Positions 8,299 through 15,923 of a stretch of DNA of 38,701 nucleotides are shown here, in pieces. Positions within the stretch are counted from its first letter, which is position 1. Each line of letters opens with the position of its first letter. The stretch lies in the NCBI GenBank assembly GCA_035649575.1, contig DASRJH010000284.1:1-38701 (forward strand), given 5' to 3'. The position numbers were made by a program, and so were the translations under genes. This DNA comes from DASVAL01 sp035649575. GTDB lineage: Bacteria > Planctomycetota > UBA1135 > UBA2386. Under the pieces are notes generated by a model. The model had not been told where the DNA came from. It ran no database searches and was given only the letters and a program-made list of their open reading frames with translations.

Positions 8299-9641
8299 TG
8301 TCCAGGTTCTCCCCCATCGTCGCGGTGATGCTGCCGCTGTTCGCAACTCCGCTCGCGAGCCAGGACCTGCTGCCGAAGGGCGCGCCGCAGCGCGGACCGG
8401 TCGTGCTGCAGAACGCCGTGCTGCACACGGTCACCGGCGGTGTGCTGGAAGGCGGCACGTTGTGGTTCGACGGCGGCGTGATCCGCGGGGTGTTGCCCGC
8501 CGGCGAGCAGCCCGCGCTGCCGCCCGGGTCTTCGCCGCGCGTGATCGACCTGCAGGGCAAACACGTCTTCCCGGGTCTGATCGCGGGCGCGAGCTCGCTG
8601 GGCCTCGTCGAGCTCGGCATGGTCCGGCAGTCCGTCGACACGGACGAACTCGGCGAGCTGTCGGCCGAGGCGCTCGCGATGGTCGCCGTCAACCCCGACT
8701 CGGCGCACCTGCCGGTCACGCGCAGCAACGGCGTGCTCGCGACCGTGGCGTTCCCGATCGGCGGCCTGTTGCCGGGGCGCGCGTCGGCGTTCCAGCTCGA
8801 CGGCTGGACCAACGCCGACCTGACGGTGCGCGCCGACGTCGGGCCGGTCGTCTCGTGGCCGGCGCAGCCGGGCGGCATCGAACGCGGGCGGCGCGGCCCG
8901 CGCGGCGGCGGCCCGCCGGCCGCCGAGGCCGCGGACGCGACGAAGAAGGCGCGGCAGCGCATCGACGATGCGTTCGTCGCGGCGCGCGCCTGGCTCACGG
9001 CAAAGACAGCCGAGCCGACGCTGCCGGTCGACATCCGACACGAAGCGCTCGCGCCGGCGCTGCGGCGCGAGGTGCCGGTGTTCGTGCTCGCCGACGATCT
9101 CGAGCAGATCGAGTCGGCCGTCGCGTGGTGCCAGGAACGCGCGCTGCGCTGCGTGATCGTCGGGGGCCGCGATGCCGCGGAATGCGCCGGCGCGCTGAAG
9201 GCCGCGTCGGTGCCGGTCGTGGTCACCGGCGTGCACAAGCTGCCGCGCCGCGACGACAGCGCCTACGACGAGCCGTTCACGCTGCCGAAACGCCTGCAGG
9301 ATCTCGGCGTGCCGTTCTGCATCGCGAGCGGCGGCGAGGCGGCGAACGAACGCAACCTGCCGTATCACGCGGCGACAGCCGCGGCGTTCGGCCTCGACCG
9401 CGAGCGCGCGCTCGCCGCGATCACGCACGACGCGGCTGTGATCTTCGGCATTGCGGACCGGCTCGGCTCGCTCGCGGCCGGCAAGGACGCGACGCTGTTC
9501 GTCGCCGACGGGCATCCGTTCGAGCTCCAGACGAAGATCGAGCTCGCGTTCGTGCAGGGCCGGCAGATCGACCTTCGCAACAAGCACACCGAGCTCGCGA
9601 AGAAGTATCGGGAGCGTTACCGGCAGCTCGAAGGCAAGTGA
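8298..9641 (+). CDS. Exported amidohydrolase-like protein lacking the H-x-H motif
   Basis: A protein of 447 residues, start ATG overlapping the preceding TGA by one base, so translationally coupled to the larger amidohydrolase. Signal peptide about 1-21 (ending TPLASQ). The composite beta-domain and barrel layout of amidohydrolases is visible: VLQNAVLHTVTGGVLEGG near the start, and GSLAAGKDATLFVADGHPF near the end. However, the strand-1 site reads FPGLIAGASSLGL, without the metal-binding histidine pair, and no HCHS-type motif follows. It is therefore probably a catalytically dead partner or regulatory subunit of the upstream enzyme. A Gly/Arg-rich loop (about residues 195-215) is unusual. The paired arrangement suggests the two proteins form one periplasmic complex; that is inference. 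Confidence 0.85.
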   Translation: MSRFSPIVAVMLPLFATPLASQDLLPKGAPQRGPVVLQNAVLHTVTGGVLEGGTLWFDGGVIRGVLPAGEQPALPPGSSPRVIDLQGKHVFPGLIAGASSLGLVELGMVRQSVDTDELGELSAEALAMVAVNPDSAHLPVTRSNGVLATVAFPIGGLLPGRASAFQLDGWTNADLTVRADVGPVVSWPAQPGGIERGRRGPRGGGPPAAEAADATKKARQRIDDAFVAARAWLTAKTAEPTLPVDIRHEALAPALRREVPVFVLADDLEQIESAVAWCQERALRCVIVGGRDAAECAGALKAASVPVVVTGVHKLPRRDDSAYDEPFTLPKRLQDLGVPFCIASGGEAANERNLPYHAATAAAFGLDRERALAAITHDAAVIFGIADRLGSLAAGKDATLFVADGHPFELQTKIELAFVQGRQIDLRNKHTELAKKYRERYRQLEGK

Positions 9642-9646
9642 CGCGC

Positions 9647-9669
9647 GGCGCCGTCGTCCTGCCGGCGCC
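9647..9669. terminator. Hairpin between converging coding ends
   Basis: GGCGCCG (9647-9653) pairs with CGGCGCC (9663-9669) around a nine-base loop, six bases after the stop at 9641 and 15 bases before the stop of the minus-strand remnant at 9684. The position fits a bidirectional terminator; no U tract. Confidence 0.45.
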
Positions 9670-9683
9670 TCGGGAGCGGAACG

Positions 9684-9850
9684 CTACCGTTCGAAGTGCG
9701 ACACCACGCTGTTCGTGAGCGTGATCTCGCCGGTGCCGGGGTCGAAGCGCGCGACCTGCCAGTGCACCTCGCTGCCGGCGAGCAGCGGGTTGCTCGGCAC
9801 GGGGTATCGATAGCCGTGCACGCGGCCCCGGTTTCCGGAGACGCGGAAGG
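9684..9850 (-). pseudogene. C-terminal stub of a secreted surface protein
   Basis: The minus strand reads about 55 residues without a start: SFRVSGNRGRVHGY, then RYPVPSNPLLAGSEVHWQ and DPGTGEITLTNSVVSHFER before a TAG at 9684. The PIPxNPxLxGxxVxxQ pattern is the usual end of planctomycete secreted proteins with this kind of C-terminal module. There is no ATG, signal peptide or body. The 5' part has been replaced by the start of the ParB-like gene (9888), so this is a truncated relic. Confidence 0.5.
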
Positions 9851-9887
9851 ATTCCAACCTGCCACCACCTCGCGATAGAGTCGCGGC

Positions 9888-10928
9888 ATGGCCGAAGCGA
9901 AGAAGAGCCCCACCGCGAAGAAGCCGACCGGCGCGAAGAAGCCCGCCGGCGAGAAGAAGCCCCGCGTCTCCAAGAAGCCGAAGGCCGCGCCGCAGTCTGC
10001 CGGCATCGCCGCAACGGAGGCGGTCGGCGGCAGCCCGCCGTCGGAGATCACGTCGCTCGAGAAGCGCATCACCGACATCGGCGGCGCCGTGATCGGCCCG
10101 TACCGCGAGCCACTGGGCGGCAACTGGTGCGTCTTCGCGATGCTGCCGATCGACCAGGTCGAGCCGACGCCGTATCAGCGCGAGCTGTCGAAGACGCACG
10201 CCGATCGCCTCGCGATGGTCATCCCGAAGGTCGGCCGCTTCCTCGATCCGATCGTCACCGTGCCGACGCCCGACGGCTTCCGCTCGCCCAACGGCATGCA
10301 CCGCCTGAACGCGATGCGCACGCTCGGCGCCAAGGCGATCACCGCGCTCGTCGTGCCCGAACCCGAGGTCGCGTTCCGCATCCTCGCGCTGAACACCGAG
10401 AAGGCCCACAACCTGCGCGACAAGTCGCTCGAGGTCGTGCGCATGGTGCGTGCGCTCGTCGGCGACGGCAAGAACGGCAAGCGACCCTACAACGAGTTCC
10501 AGCTCGAGCTCGAGTCGCCCGCGTTCCTAACGATCGGCGTCTGCTACGAGCAGAACGGCCGCTACTCGGGCGGCGCGTATCTCTCGGTCGTCAACAAGTG
10601 CGAGGAGTGGAGCGACAAGCCGCTGAAGGACGTGCTGCCGGTCAGCGAGAAGCGCAGCAAGCGCCTGCTCGAGCTCGACGAACTGGTCAACGCGGCGGTG
10701 CAGCGGCTCAAGGAGCAGGGCTTCCAGAGCGGCTACCTGAAACCGGTCGTGGTCGCGCGCATCAACCCGCTGCGCTGGATCAAGGCCAAACCCGGCCAGC
10801 CGATCCGCGGCGAGTTCGACAAGACCATCGACAAGATGATCGAGGGTGCGAAGTCCTTCGACGCCTCGAAGGTGAAGGCTACCGACATCGCTGCCGCTGC
10901 CGCGAGCGGCGGCTCCGCGGAGGAGTGA
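9888..10928 (+). CDS. ParB N-terminal (ParB/Srx-fold) domain protein with a basic histone-like tail
   Basis: A protein of 346 residues. Residues 1-45 are a Lys/Ala/Pro tail (repeated AKKP-type units), like histone H1-type extensions, and probably bind DNA or RNA non-specifically. Residues about 70-170 form the ParB-like nucleotide-binding fold: PTPYQREL (93-100) and the box NGMHRLNAM (135-143), equivalent to the GERRxxA motif of ParB. The C-terminal part (YEQNGRYSGGAY, VVARINPLRWIK) is conserved in this subfamily but lacks a recognisable ParB helix-turn-helix. There is no parA beside it, so it is unlikely to be the chromosomal partition protein. Role unknown. The ATG is preceded by a GATAGAG box about 13 bases upstream. 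Confidence 0.8.
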   Translation: MAEAKKSPTAKKPTGAKKPAGEKKPRVSKKPKAAPQSAGIAATEAVGGSPPSEITSLEKRITDIGGAVIGPYREPLGGNWCVFAMLPIDQVEPTPYQRELSKTHADRLAMVIPKVGRFLDPIVTVPTPDGFRSPNGMHRLNAMRTLGAKAITALVVPEPEVAFRILALNTEKAHNLRDKSLEVVRMVRALVGDGKNGKRPYNEFQLELESPAFLTIGVCYEQNGRYSGGAYLSVVNKCEEWSDKPLKDVLPVSEKRSKRLLELDELVNAAVQRLKEQGFQSGYLKPVVVARINPLRWIKAKPGQPIRGEFDKTIDKMIEGAKSFDASKVKATDIAAAAASGGSAEE

Positions 10929-11053
10929 GCCCCCCACGACGAGCCGCAGCGTGGATCGCCGAGACGCCGATGAATGCGCGCCAGAGCGGGGTCTCGCGCG
11001 GCCAGCTCACGCGCGCCCTTGCCGACGAGCGCTCGGGTCAGGGATCGAGTCAT
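10929..11053 (-). pseudogene. N-terminal stub of an AlkA-like DNA glycosylase
   Basis: From an ATG at 11053 the minus strand reads MTRSLTRALVGKGARELAA, then RDPALARIHRRLGDP. This matches the opening helices of the DNA-3-methyladenine glycosylase 2 family (ARELAARDPALAR-x-x-x-RLG-PPLW). After LGDP the expected PLW-x-x-x-x-GF-x-x-LV-x-x-ILEQQ motif is absent, and the reading runs into the 3' end of the ParB-like gene. No helix-hairpin-helix or catalytic aspartate is present. It is a relic of the gene's first 40 codons. Identification rests on a short motif. Confidence 0.45.
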
Positions 11054-11082
11054 CTGCTTTGCCCGCTACCATAGCTGTACCG

Positions 11083-11958
11083 ATGGCTTCCTCGACGACG
11101 CAGCGCCGCGGCCCCGGCCTCTCGCGACCACGGCGTGCGGCCGTGTTGCTCGCGACGCTGCTCGTGGTTGCGCTCGGCACCGGCGCGGTCTGGTGGTGGT
11201 CGCCCGCACCACCGCCGCCAGCGAACGCGACGACCATCTCGGATGCGGCAGCCGCCGGCGAAGCGCAGGCGACGACTAGCGAGCCCTTGCCGCCCGAATT
11301 GCCGGCGCGCAGCGAGGCCGCGACGCGCACAGCGGTCGTCGGCAGGGCAATCGACTACGGCGGCGGGCCGCTCGCAGGCTTCCGTGTCGTTCTGCAGCGA
11401 ATGGATCCCAAGCCGGTGCCGATCGCGCCGCTCGCGATGCAGCTCGAACGGACAACACAACACGGTCGCTACCCACCCTTGCGCACCGAGACGGACGATG
11501 CGGGCCGCTTCGCGTTCGAATCGCTCGACGCCGGCAACTACCGCTGCCACATCTCCGATCTCGAGCGGCACGCGGAGGAGTTCGCACTCGGTACCGGTGA
11601 GGTACGCGAGCTCACGCTGCACAGCCCGCTCGTCGCGCTGACCCTGACCTTTTCCCGCCGCGGCGAGGTCGTGCAGGACTGCCTCGTCGAAGTCAACGAC
11701 GGCAAGGAGCCGCGCACACTGCGCTCCGACAAGACAGGCGTGACGCGCTTGTTCGCCGCGCCAGGCCGTTGCGAGCTGACCGTGCGTCTCGATCGGCGTA
11801 TGCACCACAGCCCGAGCCGCGGTCCGTGCATCAGCCGTCATGTTCTGCTCGTCCCCGACGGCGTGCCGGCGTTGCAGTGGGGCTGCGAGATCGGCGGCAC
11901 GGAGCTCGTGCTCGAGGTCGAGGATCCACATGGCCAGGCGTCGCGGTTGCACGCTTGA
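11083..11958 (+). CDS. Membrane-anchored protein with carboxypeptidase-regulatory-like domain
   Basis: A protein of 291 residues. Residues 19-39 form one transmembrane segment (LLATLLVVALG), preceded by a basic N-terminus, so the rest should be outside the cytoplasm. A Pro/Ala/Thr-rich linker follows, then a beta-sandwich of the carboxypeptidase-regulatory type: VVGRAIDYGGGPLAGF near 93, and the typical TDDAGRFAFESLDAGNY motif near 139-155. A second immunoglobulin-like unit (ALTLTFSRRGEVV, then SDKTGVTRLFAAPG) follows. The end HGQASRLHA looks abrupt, so the C-terminus may have been cut. ATG chosen because TACCAT (a -10-like box) ends 14 bases before it. Function unknown; likely surface structure. 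Confidence 0.75.
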   Translation: MASSTTQRRGPGLSRPRRAAVLLATLLVVALGTGAVWWWSPAPPPPANATTISDAAAAGEAQATTSEPLPPELPARSEAATRTAVVGRAIDYGGGPLAGFRVVLQRMDPKPVPIAPLAMQLERTTQHGRYPPLRTETDDAGRFAFESLDAGNYRCHISDLERHAEEFALGTGEVRELTLHSPLVALTLTFSRRGEVVQDCLVEVNDGKEPRTLRSDKTGVTRLFAAPGRCELTVRLDRRMHHSPSRGPCISRHVLLVPDGVPALQWGCEIGGTELVLEVEDPHGQASRLHA

Positions 11959-12200
11959 ACGCGCTCGCCGGCAACGGCTCCTTGGCGACGAACTGCGGCG
12001 GCGCCGGGAGTGCACCCGCTTTCAGCACGGCATCGGGGTTCTCGGCCGCCTGTCGCGTGAAGGACGCGTTGATCCGGCAGTATCGGCGCGGCAGCTGCGC
12101 GTCTGCGCCGATGGCGCTGCAGCCGATGCATGAGTGCCCCGATTCCGCCAGCGGTTGCATCGACGCCCCGCATCTTCGCTCAAACGACCAGTTCTCGTGT
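11959..12200. other. Gene-free interval
   Basis: Both strands have open frames here (for example a minus-strand frame with a CIGC motif) but none shows a start, signal or family motif I can support. It may contain decayed coding sequence. The REP-like repeats begin at its right end. Confidence 0.4.
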
Positions 12201-12325
12201 GCAACCGGACACCTCCGCAACACTGTCAGGAGTGTCTCCGGTCTCAGCCAGGGAGCTGTCAGCCATGTCCCTGGGCCGACCTGTCAGGGGATGTACCCGG
12301 TCTGGACCGGGCCGTACCCTCGCAC
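12201..12325. repeat. Cluster of three REP-like units upstream of the RAYT gene
   Basis: CTGTCAG occurs at 12223-12229, 12256-12262 and 12281-12287. Each is followed within a few bases by a TGTNYCC-type element leading to CCGG or GGGCC (for example AGTGTCTCCGGTCT and GATGTACCCGGTCTG). The third unit runs into a perfect hairpin, CCCGGTC-TG-GACCGGG (12296-12311). The first unit contains the small hairpin ACACT-GTCAGG-AGTGT (12220-12235). REP sequences clustered beside a REP-associated tyrosine transposase are typical of REPtrons, where the transposase recognises and processes the hairpins. Confidence 0.6.
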
Positions 12326-12330
12326 GCCGC

Positions 12331-12358
12331 TTGACACTCGGAACCAGGATGATAATAT
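12331..12358 (+). promoter_or_regulatory. Near-consensus sigma-70 promoter of the RAYT gene
   Basis: TTGACA (12331-12336, perfect -35) and TAATAT (12353-12358, one mismatch from TATAAT) are separated by 16 bases. The start codon at 12371 is only 13 bases after the -10 box, so the transcript would have a leader of about five bases or none. This is the most consensus-like promoter I see in the window, and it is AT-rich against its surroundings. Confidence 0.7.
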
Positions 12359-12370
12359 CTGCTGAATCAG

Positions 12371-13132
12371 ATGACCGCTCTCCCCGTTCCCCCAACGGCC
12401 CGGCGCCCGAAGAACCGTCGCCCGAAGAAGTCGCCGCAGCAGGGCGTGTTGCCGTTCCGCCAAAACGGCGGCCGCAGACCAGGTGCGGGCAGGAAGCCCA
12501 AGGGTGAGAAGGCGGGTGTCAGCCACGCGCCGCGAGCACTGCTCGCGGCGCGATTCCCGGCGCATGTGACCCTGAAGCTGCTGAAGGGCTTGCCGCGCTT
12601 GCGCAGCAAGAACGAGTACTCGGCGTTGCGCGCGGCCTTTGTCGCCGGATGCACTGGCATAGCCCGTGCATCCGGCGGCGGCAGCTTCCGCCTCTGTCAC
12701 TACGCGGTGCTCAACGACCACCTGCACCTGCTCGTCGAGGCGCGCGACCGCCAGGCGCTCTCGCGCGGCCTGCAGGGCCTCGCCATCCGGATCGCCAAAG
12801 CCTTGAACAGGCTCTGGCGACGCCGCGGCACCGTGTTCGCCGACCGCTACCACGACCGCATCCTCAAGACGCCGCGCGAGGTCCGCAACGCACTGCGCTA
12901 CGTGCTCGGCAACGGCAAGAAGCACGCAGCCGAGGGTCGTGAGGTCCACGTGCACGCCGTCGTCGATACCTTCACCTCGGCGCCGTGGTTCGACGGCTTC
13001 CGCGAACGCGTCACCGTTCGCGGTCTCGACGCCATCGAGCGTCCGATCACCGACGCTCGATCGTGGATGTTGACGATCGGCTGGCGGCGGCACGGGCTGC
13101 TTTCCGTGCACGATCTACCCGCTACCGGCTAG
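12371..13132 (+). CDS. REP-associated tyrosine transposase (RAYT, Y1/HUH family)
   Basis: A protein of 253 residues, within the usual range for RAYTs. The N-terminus is basic, with GGRRPGAGRKPKG (33-45), typical of this group. The HUH metal site is NDHLHLLVEA with H117 and H119. The single catalytic tyrosine is probably Y160 in VFADRYHDRILKT. Conserved LRYVLGNGKKH follows. RAYTs cut and rejoin single-stranded REP hairpins and are usually domesticated, single-copy genes rather than free transposons. Here the gene has its own REP-like cluster (12201-12325) and a strong promoter immediately upstream. It converges on the pyrophosphatase gene with 13 bases between the stops. It appears intact. Confidence 0.9.
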   Translation: MTALPVPPTARRPKNRRPKKSPQQGVLPFRQNGGRRPGAGRKPKGEKAGVSHAPRALLAARFPAHVTLKLLKGLPRLRSKNEYSALRAAFVAGCTGIARASGGGSFRLCHYAVLNDHLHLLVEARDRQALSRGLQGLAIRIAKALNRLWRRRGTVFADRYHDRILKTPREVRNALRYVLGNGKKHAAEGREVHVHAVVDTFTSAPWFDGFRERVTVRGLDAIERPITDARSWMLTIGWRRHGLLSVHDLPATG

Positions 13133-13145
13133 AGTCGACGCAGAC

Positions 13146-15197
13146 TCACCGGAGCTTCGCGAACCACGGCGCGAGCACGAGCGCCACGACGCACGTGACC
13201 TTGATCAGGATGCTGAGCGCCGGACCGGACGTGTCCTTGTACGGGTCGCCGACCGTGTCGCCGACGACGGCCGCCTTGTGCGGGTCCGAACGCTTGCCGC
13301 CGTGCGCGCCGCCCTCGATGTGCTTCTTCGCGTTGTCCCAGGCGCCGCCGGCGTTCGCCATCATCAGCGCCAGCAGCGCGCCGCACACCGTGGTGCCCGC
13401 GAGCAAGCCGCCGAGTGCCTTCACGCCGAGCACCGCGCCGACCACGAACGGAGCCAGCACCGCGATCAGCCCCGGCAGCACCATCTCGCGCAACGCGGCG
13501 CGCGTCGTGATGTCGACGCACCTCGCGCTGTCCGCCTTGGCCTTGCCCTCCATCAACCCCGCGATCTCGCGGAACTGCCGGCGCACTTCCTCGACGACCT
13601 TGCCTGCGGCACGCCCGACGGCGGTCATCGTCAGCGCCGCGATCAGGAACGGCACCGTCGCGCCGATGAACAGCCCGACGAGCACGTGCGAGTCCGTGAG
13701 GTTCAGGTCGAGGATCTGTCCAGGCGGCGTCACCGCGCTCGCATAGGCAGTGAACAGCGCGAGTGCCGTGAGCACCGCGGAACCGATCGCGAAGCCCTTG
13801 CCGATCGCGGCCGTCGTGTTGCCGAGCGCGTCGAGCTCGTCGGTCACCTGGCGGACCTCCGGGCCGAGGTGCGCCATCTCGGCGATGCCGCCCGCGTTGT
13901 CGGCGATCGGTCCGTAGGCATCGACCGTCATCGTGATGCCGACCGTGCCGAGCATGCCGACGGCTGCGAGCGCGATGCCGTAGTAGTTCGCGACCTCGAA
14001 CCCGTACCAGGTGAGGCAGCAGATGATCGCGATCGGCAGCGCGACCGACTGCTTGCCGATCGCGAGGCCCGCGATGATGTTCGTCGCGGGACCGGTCAAC
14101 GACGCCTCTGCAATGCGCCGCACGGGATGTGACGACGTGTAGTACTCGGTGACGAGGCCGATCGCGACCCCGCCGATCGCGCCGGCGAAGATCGCCCTGA
14201 ACGGATACAATGCGGCTGCACCGGGCGCCGCCGCGAGCGGCAGCGCTTCGACCGCGAACCACGCGAGGACCAGGAACAGGGCCGCAGCCAACAGCGCGAC
14301 GGCGCGCAACGCGACGGCCGGCTTGCCGCGGGCGAGCCACTTCATCGAGACCATCGCGAGCACCGTGCTGCCCAGCCCCGCCACGGCGAGCACGAGGGGC
14401 AGCGCGATCGCGTTCGCGCGCGAAGCCGCCGCGATGGTCGGGCCCGTCGCGGCGATCGCGATCGCGGCGACAATCGCGTCGACATTGCTCTCGAAGATGT
14501 CGGCGCCCATGCCCGCCACGTCCCCGACGTTGTCGCCGACGTTGTCGGCGATGGTCCCGGGGTTGCGCGGGTCGTCTTCGGGAATACCGGCTTCGATCTT
14601 GCCGACGAGATCCGCACCGACGTCGGCTGCTTTCGTGTAGATGCCGCCGCCGACGCGCGCGAACAGCGCGATGGAGCTCGCGCCCATCGCGTAGCTGCTC
14701 ACGATCTCGCTGTAGGGCACGAAGCTCTGCTCCTCGTGGACGCCCAGGTCGACGAGAAGCCAGGTCAAGACGCCGAGACCGAGCAGTCCGAGCGCGGCGA
14801 CCGCGAGGCCCATGACGGCGCCACCCTCGAACGCGACGATCAGCGCGAGCTTGCGCCCACCCTGTCTCGCCGCCTCGGCCGTGCGCACGTTCGCGCGCGT
14901 CGCCGAGTGCATGCCGAGGAAGCCAGCGACGACCGAGCACAGACCGCCGAACACGAAGGACCCGGCGCTCTCCCAGCCGATCGCCCATCCGAGCAGCGCA
15001 GCCACGCCGAGCATGATCGGCAGCAACACCGTGTACTGCCGCTTCAGGAACGCCATCGCGCCGGCGGCGATCAGGTTGCCGATCGCCTGGGCATTCGCCT
15101 CGCCGGGCGAGTGCTGCGACATCCGCCAGTAGAGAACCAGCGCTGCCGCCAGGCCCGCTATGGCGATGAAAGGGATGTACGGGACGAGATCTAGCAC
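13146..15197 (-). CDS. hppA: Membrane-bound proton/sodium-translocating pyrophosphatase, K+-dependent type
   Basis: A protein of 683 residues, the normal length for this family, with about 16 transmembrane helices. It hydrolyses PPi in the cytoplasm and pumps H+ and/or Na+ outward. Key elements: KAADVGADLVGKIEAG and PEDDPRNPGTIADNVGDN (PPi/Mg binding), the repeated DNVGDNVGDVAGMGAD, and the C-terminal GDTVGDPYKDTSGP. In GNTTAAIGKGFAIGSA the alanine at the diagnostic position (rather than lysine) marks the K+-dependent subfamily; whether it pumps Na+, H+ or both cannot be settled by eye. The start is a GTG at 15197 (VLDLVPYIPFIAIAG), chosen because a later ATG would cut into the first helix. 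No clear ribosome-binding site. Confidence 0.95.
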   Translation of the reverse strand: MLDLVPYIPFIAIAGLAAALVLYWRMSQHSPGEANAQAIGNLIAAGAMAFLKRQYTVLLPIMLGVAALLGWAIGWESAGSFVFGGLCSVVAGFLGMHSATRANVRTAEAARQGGRKLALIVAFEGGAVMGLAVAALGLLGLGVLTWLLVDLGVHEEQSFVPYSEIVSSYAMGASSIALFARVGGGIYTKAADVGADLVGKIEAGIPEDDPRNPGTIADNVGDNVGDVAGMGADIFESNVDAIVAAIAIAATGPTIAAASRANAIALPLVLAVAGLGSTVLAMVSMKWLARGKPAVALRAVALLAAALFLVLAWFAVEALPLAAAPGAAALYPFRAIFAGAIGGVAIGLVTEYYTSSHPVRRIAEASLTGPATNIIAGLAIGKQSVALPIAIICCLTWYGFEVANYYGIALAAVGMLGTVGITMTVDAYGPIADNAGGIAEMAHLGPEVRQVTDELDALGNTTAAIGKGFAIGSAVLTALALFTAYASAVTPPGQILDLNLTDSHVLVGLFIGATVPFLIAALTMTAVGRAAGKVVEEVRRQFREIAGLMEGKAKADSARCVDITTRAALREMVLPGLIAVLAPFVVGAVLGVKALGGLLAGTTVCGALLALMMANAGGAWDNAKKHIEGGAHGGKRSDPHKAAVVGDTVGDPYKDTSGPALSILIKVTCVVALVLAPWFAKLR

Positions 15198-15421
15198 GTG
15201 GGTTGGGTTTTGGAGCGGCGAAGTAATAGCGGCGCCACGTTCCACCAGGAAGCGCAATGGGGGGATTCGTCGCCCCTGGCCGGCGGCGCACAGCAATGCA
15301 TCGGAGTGGACGGCCGCCGGTCTTGATGTGCTTGCGCCAGCGACCGGGCACGCGCGCCGCGAACGGCCGCGTTGCCTGCTCGTGTCGCGGTCCGCGGCCG
15401 CGCCTTGCGCGGCGCATCGGT

Positions 15422-15829
15422 GTGATCGGATCGGGCAAGGCGGCCTTGTCGCTCGCTCTGCTCGCCAGTGCCGCGATCGGCCCTGCGCAGCCCGCAGCCG
15501 TGGAACCCGCGCGCATGCTGCAGCGGTTGCGCGACGACGCGCGCGATGCGGCGTGCGACGTCCTGATCGCGGCGCTCGATGGAGCCTTCGCAGCGCGTCA
15601 CGTTTCCGACGAAGAGCTGATCGCGCCCGACCACAAGCAAGTCGTCCATCCGGCCGATCCGGTGCTCTCCGGCAGCCATCTGTCGACTCCCACGCTCGCA
15701 GCGGCGTGTCTGGCCGCGAGGAAGTACACGGCGGCGCTGCCCAGGATCCGGGAGCTCGCGAAGAACGCCGCGGAAAGCGATGCGGAGCTGCTGCGCGTCG
15801 CGATCGCGCAGCTCGAGCGAGTGCAGTGA
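15422..15829 (+). CDS. Small secreted helical protein, unknown function
   Basis: From a GTG at 15422 the frame gives about 135 residues with a plausible signal peptide (VIGSGKAALSLALLASAAIG) and a mature, mainly helical part (MLQRLRDDARDAACDVLI; RIRELAKNAAESDAELLR). Codon third positions are strongly G/C, as in neighbouring genes, and the opposite strand reads as a shadow. The frame stays open upstream to 15257 but with low-complexity arginine-rich sequence that does not look coding. An odd point: the 28 bases at 15413-15440 match the start of the next gene (15936-15963) at 26 positions in the same frame (RRIGVIGSG). No family recognised. The stretch 15198-15421 otherwise holds no gene. Confidence 0.5.
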   Translation: MIGSGKAALSLALLASAAIGPAQPAAVEPARMLQRLRDDARDAACDVLIAALDGAFAARHVSDEELIAPDHKQVVHPADPVLSGSHLSTPTLAAACLAARKYTAALPRIRELAKNAAESDAELLRVAIAQLERVQ

Positions 15830-15923
15830 AGGGCTGGCGCGCCGCCGGGAACGTCGGCGGCGACTGGCGCCGCGCCGTGTTTCCGCGGCTACGATGGTCG
15901 CTCTCCACAGACGAGGTACCCAC

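Noticed and set aside
9888..10928. Chromosome partition protein ParB.
   Set aside because: No helix-turn-helix, no parA neighbour and no parS-like site seen; it only shares the N-terminal fold.
12201..12325. CRISPR array.
   Set aside because: The repeats are degenerate, unequally spaced and only three; they fit REP units beside a RAYT gene.
13129..15516. A 795-residue minus-strand frame overlapping the pyrophosphatase.
   Set aside because: It is a second frame of the same strand, full of arginine; the pyrophosphatase motifs are in the other frame.
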